From: [Phialemoniopsis] sp. UDSM-2020
Lineage: Eukaryota > Ascomycota > Sordariomycetes > Thyridiales > Thyridiaceae
NCBI GenBank assembly: GCA_018873225.1
Contig: JAEILZ010000002.1
Coordinates: 6,221,961 to 6,285,960 of the forward strand
Length of the DNA stretch: 64,000 bases
Reading direction: 5' to 3'
The number at the start of each line of letters is the position of its first letter. Positions within the stretch are counted from its first letter, which is position 1. Positions 10,302 through 21,505 of this stretch are shown here, one piece after another. A program made the translations under genes and the position numbers. The notes beneath the pieces are model-generated. The model saw nothing but the letters and a program-made list of their open reading frames with translations, did no database searches and was not told where the DNA came from.

Positions 10302-12155
10302 ATGCGTTTCTCGACTTTTGTGTCGGGCCTCCTGGCCACTGTCGGCCTGGTGGCCGCCAGCCCCGTCGTCGTTGAATCCCGGGCTGTTGACGGCAAGCTC
10401 GAGTTCCTTCGCGACCAGCCCCTGCTGACGTTCAAGTACTCGACGTCCGCTGCCAAGGCAAAGAACTGGATTGGTATCTACCCTGCCTCCGGCGGCGGTC
10501 CGGATCAGGAGCAGAAGGTGGACGCTTCCATCACCTGGGCCTACGCTCCCAATGCCGATAGCACTGTCAAGGTTGCGACTACTGGACTCACCGCCGGCAA
10601 GCAGTACAAGGCCTACTACCTTGCTGACGATGGATACAAGTGGCTCGCCGAGCCTGTGACATTCTACATGCCCACCGAGCCGCGTCCCTTGGACGGCAAG
10701 TTCGAGCTGCTGCCTGACCAGCCCCTTTTGACGTTCAAGTACTCGATTCCCACAGCCAACTCCAAGAACTGGATCGGTATCTATCCCGCCTCTGGCGGTG
10801 GCCCGGATCAGGAGAAGCAGGTGGACGCGTCCCTCACCTGGGCCTACACCCCCAAGACCGATGGCACCGTTCAGATCTCGGCGTCTTCCCTGACAGGTGG
10901 CCAGCAGTACAAGGCCTACTTCCTTGCCAACGATGGCTACAAGTGGCTTGCTGAGCCCTTTACGTTCTTTATGCCTTCGCCAGATGTTCCGTTCGAGTTC
11001 ATCGTCACCAAGTTCACTCTCAAGAACGCCCGTGTCGGTGACGACTTCAGCGCCAGCATTGCGGGTCTCCTGAATGGTGTCTCGGACCCGTCCACCGTGA
11101 GCTACGAGAAGGTCTCTGGTGACGCTTGGGTTCAGGTATCCGCCGCTGGTGGTGTTATCTCTGGCAAGCCCACCGCAGCTGGTAAGATCCAGGTCGCCGT
11201 CAAGGCTACTTTGGCCGGAAAGGGATCAAGTACTCTGGTTGTCACCATCCCTATTCGCCGCGCCGATCAGGAGCTCGTCTCTTCGCTCAACGTCCTGACT
11301 TACAATCTGTGGCACGGTGGCTCTCAGGTCAATGACTATCACCGCAAGCAGGTCCAATTCCTGGCTGAGGGCAATTTTGACATCATTGGCTTCCAAGAGT
11401 CCACTGGAGACCATGCCACCCGTCTGGCCAAGGCTCTTGGCTGGCACGTCTATCAGGGCCAGGACGTCGGCACTATTAGCCGTTACCCCATTGTCGAGAC
11501 CTACACCATCCCCGGCAGCTACAGCCTGGGTGTGCGCATCGCCCTCGACGGTGACAAGCAGCAGGTCAACGTCTGGAATCAGCATCTGGGCTACGACCCG
11601 TACGGCCCTTACGATTTCTGCTTCTCCAAGATGACCGTGGAGCAGACCATGGCCCGCGAGGCCCAGTCTGGGCGCACTCCCCAGATCAAGAAGACGGTGG
11701 AGCTCATGAAGGACAACCTGGCCAACGCCGACAAGGTCCCCGTCATCCTCCTCGGGGACTTCAACGCGCCGTCTCACCTCGACTACACCGAGGCCACCCG
11801 TGAGCGCAACTGCGGCTACGCCAACGTTCCCTGGCCCACGTCGGTCGAGCCTACCAACGCCGGCATGATCGACTCTTACCGTGTTGTCCACCCGGACCCG
11901 CTCGCTGTCCCCGGCATCACCTGGTCACCAATCTATCTGGACAACAACGGCAGAAAGGAGCCGCTTGACCGCATCGACTTCATCTACCACAAGGGCAAGA
12001 TGACCATTGTCGACTCCAACACCATCGTCGTCGGCAATCCCACCCCGGAGCCCAACCACAAGAACAACGAGTGGACTTCCGATCACGCCAGCGTCCACAC
12101 CGTGTTCCAGCTCCCCGTTGCCGGTGGTCAGCCTTGCAAGTCCCGCTCGCTCTGA
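10302..12155 (+). CDS. Secreted endonuclease/exonuclease/phosphatase protein with tandem repeats
   Basis: Single exon, 617 residues. A signal peptide (about 1-20, ending VAASP) precedes two tandem copies of a roughly 100-residue unit, starting at residues 29 and 130. Each copy has PLLTFKYS, KNWIGIYPASGGGPDQ and DGYKWLAEP. The units resemble SKICH-type beta sandwiches (W-I-G-I-Y pattern), an assignment made by eye. Residues about 230-325 look like an Ig/He_PIG domain (VSAAGGVISGKPTAAG). The C-terminal EEP domain starts at about 329 with VLTYNLWHGG and holds FDIIGFQE, NQHLGYDPYGPYD, LLGDFNAPS, DRIDFIYH and SDHASVHTVF, so the metal-binding and catalytic residues appear intact. Likely an extracellular phosphodiesterase or nuclease; substrate unknown. 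Codon use is strongly GC-biased at third positions, which fits high expression. Confidence 0.92.
   Translation: MRFSTFVSGLLATVGLVAASPVVVESRAVDGKLEFLRDQPLLTFKYSTSAAKAKNWIGIYPASGGGPDQEQKVDASITWAYAPNADSTVKVATTGLTAGKQYKAYYLADDGYKWLAEPVTFYMPTEPRPLDGKFELLPDQPLLTFKYSIPTANSKNWIGIYPASGGGPDQEKQVDASLTWAYTPKTDGTVQISASSLTGGQQYKAYFLANDGYKWLAEPFTFFMPSPDVPFEFIVTKFTLKNARVGDDFSASIAGLLNGVSDPSTVSYEKVSGDAWVQVSAAGGVISGKPTAAGKIQVAVKATLAGKGSSTLVVTIPIRRADQELVSSLNVLTYNLWHGGSQVNDYHRKQVQFLAEGNFDIIGFQESTGDHATRLAKALGWHVYQGQDVGTISRYPIVETYTIPGSYSLGVRIALDGDKQQVNVWNQHLGYDPYGPYDFCFSKMTVEQTMAREAQSGRTPQIKKTVELMKDNLANADKVPVILLGDFNAPSHLDYTEATRERNCGYANVPWPTSVEPTNAGMIDSYRVVHPDPLAVPGITWSPIYLDNNGRKEPLDRIDFIYHKGKMTIVDSNTIVVGNPTPEPNHKNNEWTSDHASVHTVFQLPVAGGQPCKSRSL
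10386..10991 (+). repeat. 303-bp tandem coding duplication
   Basis: Two in-frame copies with a 303-base period begin at 10386 and 10689 inside the EEP gene. Long identical stretches remain at DNA level (for example around AAGAACTGGAT and CAGTACAAGGCCTACT). The unit is shorter than the roughly 400 bp needed to trigger RIP in Neurospora, which would explain its survival. Confidence 0.8.
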
Positions 12156-14187
12156 CTGATCGGATTTCAAATGTTATTCCTTTGTCTCTGCTTGCACGGA
12201 TGACAGCGCAGTTTAGGCATTGTATCTAGCTTGGGCCTACTCGAGATTCTGCAGTTAGCAAGATCAAATAAATAACAGTACTATAGGCAAGCTCAGTCTT
12301 CGTTCTCGCAGCCTTAAGTGATCCTCCTGCATGCGGTGCCCGTTACAAGATACCAGGGATTAGAAAGCTGGGGAGTTGTGCAGATAATGATCAGCTTGTC
12401 TAAGCCTTGCAAGGTGGGTTCATACACGTAATGTGATAAGGCGTTAGTCCCGCAAAACATACCTTAACGCTAAACTCGAATGTCCAGCAATGTGACTGGC
12501 ATCCGGCTTTGTCATACCTGTCAGCTACATGACATACTGAGAGTGAAGTCGCTCTTGGTCAGACGAGACGATTACATTTGCAGCCACCACAAAAGTCATA
12601 CAGATAAAGCCACAAGAAACAAAATGGTATTCAATGCCTCTCAAAATATGTATGTCTCTTAGCAAAGCCAACATGCACGTGAACTTGGCATATATTGAAT
12701 GATGCGAGTCCCGTGTCTTCAACATCTGCTCCCATAGTCTTCTGGACGATGATCTTGAACTCCGAGGGCTTCTACGCTTTGCTTCATGCAACCCTTCGTC
12801 GAATACTCACCTAGGTAGCTTAACATGCTTGCTCTGTGGCGGGCGGGTCATGAACCTGCCCATGGGTGACCTAGGTAGTGTGACCCGAATCATACTCTTC
12901 GAGTGACTGTTTCACAACGCCATGTTGAGAATGTTCAGACGGAGATCCAAGGCGATGTGTGTGAATATAGAGTCCGGGACAGGATGCATTTCGCAGTTAC
13001 TCTTCCGAGTGGCCACGAAATTGATATTCTGGGGTGCGAACACATGATACAATCTCTACAGACTTTTGAACGAGGAAGAAGCGACCAGGTACGAAGCACG
13101 GAGCAGATGAATCAGTATTCCGCTGAAGAGGGATAGATCGGCACTCCTCGTAGGGCGCGCTTAGTTTGCGTCCAGGGACAGGGAAACCCTGCTCGGTGCA
13201 TTCTAGGCTTGGGGAATGATCGTCCGCAATTCAGCCCTCTTTCCGGTATGGCCGGGTCCTTCGCTCTCTTTTAGTTGTGCCATGATGGAAAATTGTGTGT
13301 CAGCTAGCCGGGCCTTTTCCATTTGATGGGATTTGGTCGGCTTGGCTGCAGGGGTCCGTCGTTTAGAAACTCTGCTGTGCCGCAGGGAAGAACGGTATTC
13401 TTCCGACCAGGGGGAAATTGGACTGCAACCCCCACGTACTTCGTATGTCTTTCAATGTTCTCCTGCATTAGACAACACGAAGGAATCGAAACGAAATCCT
13501 TGCCCACGTGTTGTCCGCGAGGTCCGAGTATTCAAGGCAAGGTCAATAGCCTTTGTCCTTCTGCACTGACAGAGACAAACATCATTCTCGTTTTCTCAAC
13601 CTATCACGAAGCCGTGAAAGATAAGATCTTAGCCCAAAGCTGTTTCAAATCAAGCCACCAGTCAGCATTTGGGCTTCTGACCCATGTCCTTTCGTAAGCA
13701 TCCCTGCCCTACCTACTGTCCCGGTTTGGAAAAGGTGAAAAGAGATTTTGCCTCGTTTGCAGCCATCCGGCGTCTGACACTTCTGGATCGAGCCTAGTCT
13801 CGCCCTACGCCGGACTGGATATCCACCTTCAGGGGATGATCACCCACCTGCCATGCCTGTCAATCCGGCTCAAACAAACCGTCCGGACTCCTTCTGGAGC
13901 TGCACAGACATGGTTCTGCACCGGCAGTCTCTGCAACATGGGTTGAAAATAAGATATGATCGACAGGCGAGAAAGGGGTCTGTGTCCCGGACTGAAAGAA
14001 GAAGGAAGATGATTGAAAAAGGTTGGCCCTCGCCTGGCCCCACGGCTCCTCTTCTTCCCCAGATTTTCTCCTCACTCTGGTCTTTGTCTCTCTGTCTCTG
14101 TCGAGAGCAAGCCAAGGCATCACGAAGAGGAGAGAATGGCATCTTAGTGCGCAGGACGTACCAAGTGCTCCCCGAGGAGTCGCAGAA
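12156..14187. other. Intergenic, no gene seen
   Basis: This 2 kb separates the EEP gene from the rhodopsin-domain gene. It has two copies of the palindromic motif ACCTAGGTAG (near 12810 and 12869). No credible open frame was recognised; the longer frames at 13.3-14.2 kb are low-complexity or overlap the leader of the next gene. Confidence 0.45.
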
Positions 14188-15707
14188 ATGGCAGGCCGCA
14201 CGTCTTCGGGTGATCTTAGTCACCTCTTCGACAACCTCGACGACCCAGAGCCCTTGGTCAACAGACGAGAGACAATCCTCGGCGTCTCCATTACTTTCTT
14301 GGTCAGTCTGGGCGCGTACACATGTACTTCAAGACAGCTATTATGACACCAGAGTGATTCAACGGACATGCACTGACAGGCTACTTTGTTTGAAGATCAT
14401 TTCGTGCGCATGCGTCGTGACTCGCCTGTACACACGTCTATGGGTCGTGCGTTCGCCCGGGTGGGATGACTTGCTCATTGTGCTCTATCTCGTAAGTCAT
14501 TCATCATGGCCGGAAGACGGATGTGAAACTGATATCAACCGCAGTTGTTCACCATTGTCGGCACTGGCGCCATCTGTCTCGGTAGGCCCTTGATGTCGCT
14601 CACCCATATCAGCTTTGTCCATTAACAACCTTTGCTTCACAGCCACCGACTACGGCATGGGCAAGCACTTCGCTCTCTTACACCCGGATACGATCCGAGC
14701 CTACATCGCTGTACGTTGTGCCCACCTTTTCCATGTGATTTCAAGTGCGAGGTTACTGATTAACAGCTGCATAGGTGTTCTACGTTGGCAATGCCGCCTA
14801 CATAACCTGCACAGCGCTCATTAAACTCTCGCTTCTCTTCCAGTACCTACGGGTCTACAGTCGCGGCACCATCATGTATCGCCTCTGCGTCGGCCTGCTC
14901 GTCTTCACTGGGCTCTGGGGTGCCGCTTACACCTTCATGGCCTGGTTCCCGTGCTTCCCAGTCAAAGACCTGTGGCTTGCACCACCCAATGCTAAGTGCT
15001 ACGCCTTTGGATCACCGAACTCGCAGATCTTCACGGCAACATACGAGAGCCATACTGGCGTCAACATGGTCCTGGATGTCCTGGTGTTGGCAGCTCCAGT
15101 TCCCTTGTATTTTGATAAACACACCCCACAGAAGACGCGGAGGGGTCTTCTGGCTTTGTTGTTCATGGGTTGTCTGTAAGTGTGATCGCCCCCTCAACGC
15201 CGACAACTCGTTTGCGTACTCATAATCAACGTACGAAGTGTCAATGTCTTCTCCGTCTGGCGCCTAGCCACCATTGTCGAGCACAAGGCCGCCACTTACC
15301 CGATCCGAGATCCTACCTGGTACGGCCCCATCAGCATCCTGCTGGCCATTCTCGAAGTCGACGCCGCCAGCATCTGCGCCAGCGTACCCGTGTTCTGGCC
15401 CGCCATCAGCAACCACTTTGGCCGAATCTTTGTCACCCAGGAGATCAACATCACCCACGAGGACCGATACGAGCTGACGACGACGCCGAGTCACGGAGTG
15501 GGGCCCATGGACGGCATGCACAGCCGCACGGGAAGCGAGACGGAGCTGTCTTCGGGGATCGTGGGATCCAAGAGCAAGGAGATGCATTACAAGGATGGCT
15601 TCGTCATATCGTTAGTTGATCCGCTCCGACAGGCGACGTCGGGGACCGTGGAGTCGCGAGTACAGAGCGAAGGGACCGAGGACAAACGAAAATGGTTCAG
15701 AGTCTAG
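14188..15707 (+). CDS. Rhodopsin-domain (PTH11/SAT4-like) seven-helix membrane protein
   Basis: Six exons give 394 residues: 14188-14301, 14396-14491, 14545-14581, 14643-14710, 14775-15175 and 15239-15707. All five introns are GT-AG and keep phase. Hydrophobic helices recur along the chain, with family blocks VVTRLYTRLWVVRSPGWDD, ATDYGMGKHF, FYVGNAAYITCTALIKLSLL, YLRVYSR and FSVWRLATIVEH. This is the fungal rhodopsin-like domain found in PTH11-type receptors, but there is no Cys-rich CFEM domain before the first helix. The tail after the last helix is a long hydrophilic cytosolic stretch rich in Ser and Thr. Family members are proposed receptors; the ligand is unknown. The start Met (AGRTSSGD) is the one giving a short polar N-terminus before helix 1. 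Confidence 0.88.
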
Positions 15708-15819
15708 GCAGAGTTATCGCAACAAAAGTTTCACGTGGTTCATGTCAATACATGCTCGATCTCAGCAGAGGGGAATGCCTAAACTTTGGCAGCTCTAAAT
15801 CCAACCTGAGCATGCCGTG

Positions 15820-16185
15820 CTACGATATTGAAAGGACGCTGACGCACATGCTAAGACCGCAAAACAGCTGCAGCCCCAAGTAGTTTCCGCCCACCTTGCC
15901 GACAATAGCCCCTGCAATTGGTGATCCCGTTAGGACTCCAAGGGGCTGGAGCAGGTATGCTGTTCCAGTTCGCGTGCCAATCTCCCGGATATCGGAGATC
16001 TGAGCGATGCAGGGCGCTCCGATGGAGACCTAGCCACCAGACGTGAACCCGAAGACGGCTCCGTAGACTACAATGGCTGCCGATCCTCTTCCCGGGATCC
16101 AAAGGCCTAGTGTGAATATTGCCGACAGAGCCGTGATGATTATCATAGTGTTGTAGCGCCTGACCACGTCGGCGTCCGTGTTCAC
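15820..16185 (-). pseudogene. Remnant of an MFS (monocarboxylate-type) transporter
   Basis: The minus-strand frame reads RRYNTMIIITALSAIFTLGLW, then VVYGAVFGFTSGG, an in-frame TAG at about 16031, and continues VSIGAPCIAQISDIREIGTRTG and SPIAGAIVG before a stop at 15820. These blocks match the C-terminal half of fungal MCT-like major facilitator proteins, where Tyr normally sits at the TAG position. The N-terminal half is absent, and the frame breaks up beyond about 16185. A truncated, stop-containing relic; whether it is transcribed is unknown. Confidence 0.75.
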
Positions 16186-16572
16186 TGCGGTGCTACTTTT
16201 AAGTGGACACAAGTCTATGTTTGCTCAGCACCCAGACCCACGACAGAGGCTATATGGCGATAGAGTAGATGTGTCAGGATTGGGAGTATTTCTTGGGCGG
16301 TCGACTTTCTTTTGCTTCTTCAGTTGGTGGGTTGAGTCGTTTTGTAACTCAAGTTGATCTTTAAAACTGCTTAAAGTAAGATATTGAAAGAGCATTTGCC
16401 CTAAGAATTCGTTCGTCTCCACCTACCAAATCCCAATGGTTTGCAATATTGAGAACGAATCACGAGTGAAGCGTGTAAGCCACAGAGCGCAAGTAGTGTA
16501 GCAAGTTTGAGTTGGCACAGTCAGACCATAACTAGAAATCGATTTGTTCTGCAGTATGAAGTTACCCTATGT
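16186..16572. other. Intergenic between MFS relic and HET gene
   Basis: Nothing coding is seen. It probably holds the 3' end of the HET transcript and eroded sequence from the transporter relic. Confidence 0.4.
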
Positions 16573-19100
16573 TCACGCCAAGTTGATCCACTGCAAGTTT
16601 CCATTAAAGGCGTCGTCGCCGATGGTAGTGAGCCCGACTCGCTCCCAGCAGTCTCCCTTCTGCTTGACCACAAGGACAACCCATTCTACCGGCTCCCATT
16701 CAACCGGCCTAGTATTTGCGGACGGATCACCAGAATCTACGAAACGACGCCCCTTCCCGACAGCAACCAACTTGTACTTATCAGGATCGTCGAGTAGCTG
16801 TCCGGACAAGACCCGTGAATCTAACAGGGCTGGCGCCTCGCCCATCCCGTCTGAAAAGCAAGCCTTTATGCATGGAAAATCATACCTAGTAACATGTTTC
16901 CTGGCTACAAAGCTATTTCCGGACTTTAGCAGTACGTCCATAACAAAGGTGAACAGTGTCAAAACGATAGAATCTTTCGGTATGCTGGGCCTATCGGGGA
17001 TCCCGCTGGCTTGGTCTTCGAATTCTGAAAGCAAACCAACAAATCTGCCATCACCATCGGCGCTAAATTTGAACGATCTTTTCATTACCAAGTATCCATT
17101 CTTAGGCAGAAACGTTACTAATCGCATGTTCTTTAGCTTCGGAGGAGAGATAGGGAGAGGAAGCACATACCTGGCCAAAACACCCAACTGTCATCGCGGT
17201 TGTGACTTGCTGAGGCTGAAAAACTAATACGCCGCTCACTCGTTAGATCTCTCTCCACAAGGTATTCTACAGGACCATTCCAGCCAGACCAAGCCCAACT
17301 GGGAAACTGCGAATATCGTTTTATGGCGGAATCACCGGTTGCTGGTATATGTCTTCGGTGGAGGAGGACGTCCAAGCCGGAAGTCCACAGTAGAGCCATT
17401 TCCAGATGGCTACCCAACAGGCCATGAAACTCGACATCTCGCCCTAGTGTGCTTTCCGTGCCAAACCTGTTCAGAATACCCATGAATGCCTCGACGGCGT
17501 CGGTGGAGTAGGTCAGTCGACGTTTCGTATACTCGCGAACGAGGGAGGAGTATTCGCTGAATATGGCGGCGAAATTTGGTGATATTGGAGGTGTAGAATG
17601 ACCAGAGTTAATTACAGATTCGTTTTCGGATGTCTGAGGACCGTCATTGTGCAATCTAAGCCGCTGGCAGATAACCTTCGCCTCGGATCGTAGACCACAT
17701 GTCGGACGCTTGGTCCACATATCGTGCCACGATGATAGACTGTCGTAGGCGGTCCGGGTAACCCTCGTTTCCAACACGTAACTTTCCCTCCATTCGCTGA
17801 AACGCCCATTCCTAAAGCCCTGGTAGTATTCGACCGCTGGTAATTTGTACTGGCGAGAGTGGTGTTGGCATGAATAGAACACCTCATCCGGGGAGAAGAA
17901 TAAACAGCAAGCCGAGAGAAGATCCTCCTGTAAAGTCCAGGCACGAGTGTTCCAGGGCGATGACGACAATATGTTCGCCAGATCGGGGGTTGCCATTGCT
18001 AATCTTAGCACGCCGCGGTTTGTTGGGATGTGATGTGCCGACTCTGCAGTTCTCGTGGCCCTGCGGAGCCCAGGCAGTGGGCTCTCGGCATTATCTCCTC
18101 CTGCCGCTACTACTGTGAAGGATGCACCCTCGTAGACCAAATGCATCTTCTTAATCAGAACCTGCTTTTCAAGGGCATCATCTTGACGAATGCAAAGCAT
18201 ATCAGCCCATAGATATCTCCGACCCAGGGATCTAACCAGCTCGACGGCGTCACGAATAGTGACTGGTAGTCGATCGAGACACAGGCGTTGACTTTGGAAA
18301 GGTCTGGTCAGATCCGCCACGTCTTCGAAGAATCTATTCCACCACCCGGTGGGATCGACAGCCTTTCGTCTTGTTACAGAGTCACCCCATACATATGAGA
18401 GCGCAATGTAATCAATGAGCTGAGCCGGTTCCACAAGGCACAAATCGAGTACGTCGATGACACGAAATTTCCCGGTTCTGCGGAGCTGTGACTGCGACGC
18501 AGCTCTGTCTTTCCGATGGCCGTGGTGTACGCAGCACTCCTTAATCCAGCCTTGAATAAGAGAGATATTAATCACTTCCGGGATGAGACGTCTCTGCAGA
18601 ACTTGAGCCCAGTCTTCTTCAAGATCGACTTGGAATGAGCTGAATTCTCTAGTGGGCACCTTGTCTAAGTTGCAGAGAGTGTAGAGTGCGTTGGATCGAT
18701 AGCTACGATGGTGCTTGTCTGGGATCCAGTCGGTTCCCAGGGCTGGTCTGAAGCGAAAATACCTCGAGCGTTTGAGCGGTAAAGTCTCGAGGGGCCGGTC
18801 TTTCAAATGTTGCGGGCTATCAGAGTGTGCCCAGAAGTTTGTCTTGATCCAGAAGTTGATGTATGTGCAGCTGTCGAAGTTTACCATATCTGCGGCCCAT
18901 TCCCTCCAGTAGGTGTTGACGGCCTTAACGACAAGGCTACATAATGGACACGTCTTGTTTTGGGAGATGGACGACAGTGTGCCGAGCGGGAAGGATTTGA
19001 TATCGGGTTCAAACAAAACATGCAAATCCACTTTAGAGCATTGAGAGCAGAGAGCATCAACTCGCGACGCATCGGTCCCCAGTGATCTGCCGATCGTCAT
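16573..19100 (-). CDS. HET-domain protein
   Basis: Two exons (17171-19100, 16573-17117) give 824 residues, with one 53-bp GT-AG intron. The N-terminus has paired CxxC motifs (LCSQCSK and CPLCSLV, residues about 18-54), as often seen before HET domains. The HET domain runs from about residue 230 with DYIALSYVWGDS, then LPVTIRDAVELVRSLG, RYLWADMLCIRQDD, YEGASFTVVAAGG and NTRAWTLQEDLLS. HET proteins mediate heterokaryon incompatibility and related cell death in filamentous ascomycetes, though most members are uncharacterised. The C-terminal 300 residues have no domain I recognise. The reading frame is intact. It reads toward the transporter relic. Confidence 0.93.
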
Positions 19101-19673
19101 GGTTTATGAGTCTTTTGCAAACGATATCGCAGATCTATGTCCCTGAGCGAAGTGAGTAGGAGACTTTGGCGGAGGAACTGACAGAGCTGAGGTGCGAGTT
19201 GAGAGCAATGCTCTTTTCGGCTTGACGGAGGTTCAGCTCTATCAACAAGATCTGTGTATCAACGAGATGGGCCGACGTTGGAGAAACAGAGGTCCAGAAA
19301 TGAGAAGAGCACTTTCAGCTTCTCCCGCGGGGTTCACAGAAAGGTGAACTGCTGCGGGGCTTCGGATCCTTAGTCATCCAGGTCTTGATTCGGATGACCA
19401 TTGTTCGCGCGGGTGCCTTGAGCCATGTAGGCTGCGCCCATGAGCGATAATGCCTTGTCGGGCGCCTACTCGTCGACTTTGTTGGATGTTGTCAAGCCCA
19501 CTTTTCAACCTCCCTTTTGGGGCACCATAGTCATAGTCAGTTCTGCGCTACTGTACCATCAACTCAGGTAATGTGCTCCGCATTTGCCTGCCATCCCTAC
19601 ACAAGCCTTGTCAGTCAATCAAAAGTCTTTGGCTATCATGGAACTGTAAGTGAATGAATTTAAAGGTCTGTGT
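19101..19673. other. Intergenic between HET and F-box genes
   Basis: Promoter side of the HET gene and 3' side of the F-box gene. No gene or notable motif was seen. Confidence 0.4.
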
Positions 19674-20822
19674 CTAGTCACTGTCTAGTCCATCTCTTTC
19701 AAGGATACTCTGCCAGCTTTCAGACTTCACAATACTATCCTCCCAATCCTCCCTGTCTCTCCCATTCTCAGGCCATAGCCCCAAGGCAGCCCTCCTCTCA
19801 GCATCCCATAGATACGAACCCAGCTTGTACTCTGGTTTCCACTCCAATACCTGCATCAAGCGACCACGGTAACGACGTGGCGGCTCGGATGGCCAGCCTC
19901 GAGGTTCTTCAAGCAGATCTGCATCATTCTCAAGTTGTGTGGAAGCCGGGCGGCTCCCAGCCGCTGTCCAGACTGGGTATCTCAGGCGAATGTCCACACT
20001 GATGAAGTTGAAATCATCGTGTATCATGCTTTCGTCAATTGCCCCGGTTCGGAGGTCTTCTCTCACTAAAGCAGACAAGGCTCCCATTATTGTGAGGTTC
20101 CAATGCTGGACGTTTCCCGTCTTGTATAATCTTGCCGGTACGGCATCCGCAGCGAGTTCTTTGGTCTGGATTGGGATGACTTCGTCCTCTTCAAAACCGT
20201 CACGCTCCATGAAACCCAAACATACCCCGGCGTACGCAACCCAGAGAGCAAAGTTAGTGCGCTGCTGCTCAGCCCTCGAAGGATACTTTAAGGCCACTTC
20301 CCGAGAAATTTTGAGTCCTTCCAATCGTAGGCAAGTCTGAAGGCATTGGTTCAAGACTGCCAAAGTGGTCTCTTCAGTCTTACTAGCTAGACACACCAGT
20401 TTCCTGGCTAGAGCAGGTGGGGTGTCCCGACTGAATCCCGCCTGGGCCTCGAACAACTCCGGCATGGTGCCTGACGGATCTGTGCTAGTGCAACGGATTG
20501 TCCTGCAGCGAACGCCGACCAACAACGATATCACTGAGGCAATCGGCTCTGGTAGTTGGAGAAGGTGGGCTCGGGCAATCCCGTGCACGTTTTCGCTGAA
20601 CAAGGTCCAATGTGCTTTTGAAGCGCGTGACAAGTTCCAAAGTGAGGTCCAGTCCGGACAAGATTTCAGAATGTGGACGAGTAGCTCCGGAGGCAATTTC
20701 TCGTACGGGTTGATGCCTGTCGGTGCTTCAGCACTATGTTGCATCATGACTGGATGCTGGGGCTCGAAATGAGTACTCATGATGATGATGAAAGTCGTCG
20801 GATCCTGGCTTGTTATGGTCAT
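19674..20822 (-). CDS. F-box protein
   Basis: Single exon, 382 residues from the first ATG; a second in-frame Met 14 residues later (STHFEPQ) may be the true start. Residues about 40-75 form an F-box: PYEKLPPELLVHILKS then WTSLWNLSRASKAHWTLF. F-box proteins dock substrates onto SCF ubiquitin ligases through Skp1. The rest is predicted helical with no LRR or WD repeats, typical of the large, variable fungal F-box families. Its substrate is unknown. Both neighbours are accessory genes, and the next gene to the right carries a ubiquitin-interacting-like motif. Confidence 0.8.
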   Translation of the reverse strand: MTITSQDPTTFIIIMSTHFEPQHPVMMQHSAEAPTGINPYEKLPPELLVHILKSCPDWTSLWNLSRASKAHWTLFSENVHGIARAHLLQLPEPIASVISLLVGVRCRTIRCTSTDPSGTMPELFEAQAGFSRDTPPALARKLVCLASKTEETTLAVLNQCLQTCLRLEGLKISREVALKYPSRAEQQRTNFALWVAYAGVCLGFMERDGFEEDEVIPIQTKELAADAVPARLYKTGNVQHWNLTIMGALSALVREDLRTGAIDESMIHDDFNFISVDIRLRYPVWTAAGSRPASTQLENDADLLEEPRGWPSEPPRRYRGRLMQVLEWKPEYKLGSYLWDAERRAALGLWPENGRDREDWEDSIVKSESWQSILERDGLDSD

Positions 20823-21505
20823 GGACGTGATGAAAAGAAGTAAAAGCAGGCATGAGAAAAACGAGGAGGGGCGTTGGTTTAATTGTTGGTGATTGTGGGT
20901 TAGGCAACTACATTTCGATGTTGTAGCAAATCACCTTGAGCCAACACGAAGCCACATATGCGGGTGATGTGTGTTTGAACCTCACCACCAACAGTATACG
21001 CCAAAAGCGCCGTTGGTCCTCATTCTATCCCTTACCGGGGTCTACTATTTTCGTAAATGCCGGGCAATTGAGACCAAATGAAGCCAGATCGAACCTGAAG
21101 GTGTAAATCGATTGAAAGTTGAGATAACAAGAGCATCGATTATCTACTAATAAGTTCACTGCGTACTCCAAATGCGACCCTGACACAAGCATGCTTCGCA
21201 GGGACCTAACGTTCTCCGAGGAAGAGCATAGTAACATCATCCTAGCCTCCGTGTCTATGTGAGTCTAGTTGGCCGGAATGGACCAAACTTGCTCAATAAT
21301 TTGAGCGGCTCGTGTCGCCACGCCCGAGCCAATATTGGTAGTTCCGTGGTGCGTTATGCTGCCAGGCATTCACACATGGCCAGAACGCTGTGGCTTGGGA
21401 GGCACTGCCACAAAGGTCTTTTCATAAGTATTTCACAGACGAGAAGCTCCTCAGAGCCTGTCACATTCCCGATCTCGCCGGAAACATTCAACAGCGGTTG
21501 TCATT
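20823..21505. other. Divergent intergenic region, nothing recognised
   Basis: It separates the F-box gene (minus) and the UIM-like gene (plus). No gene seen; presumably holds both promoters. Confidence 0.4.

Noticed and set aside
11226..11891. 221-codon minus-strand frame inside the EEP gene
   Set aside because: Arises from the strong third-position GC bias of the real gene on the plus strand.
13853..14593. 246-codon frame overlapping the rhodopsin-domain gene start
   Set aside because: It runs through the introns and first exons of the rhodopsin-domain gene in a different frame and lacks any family features.
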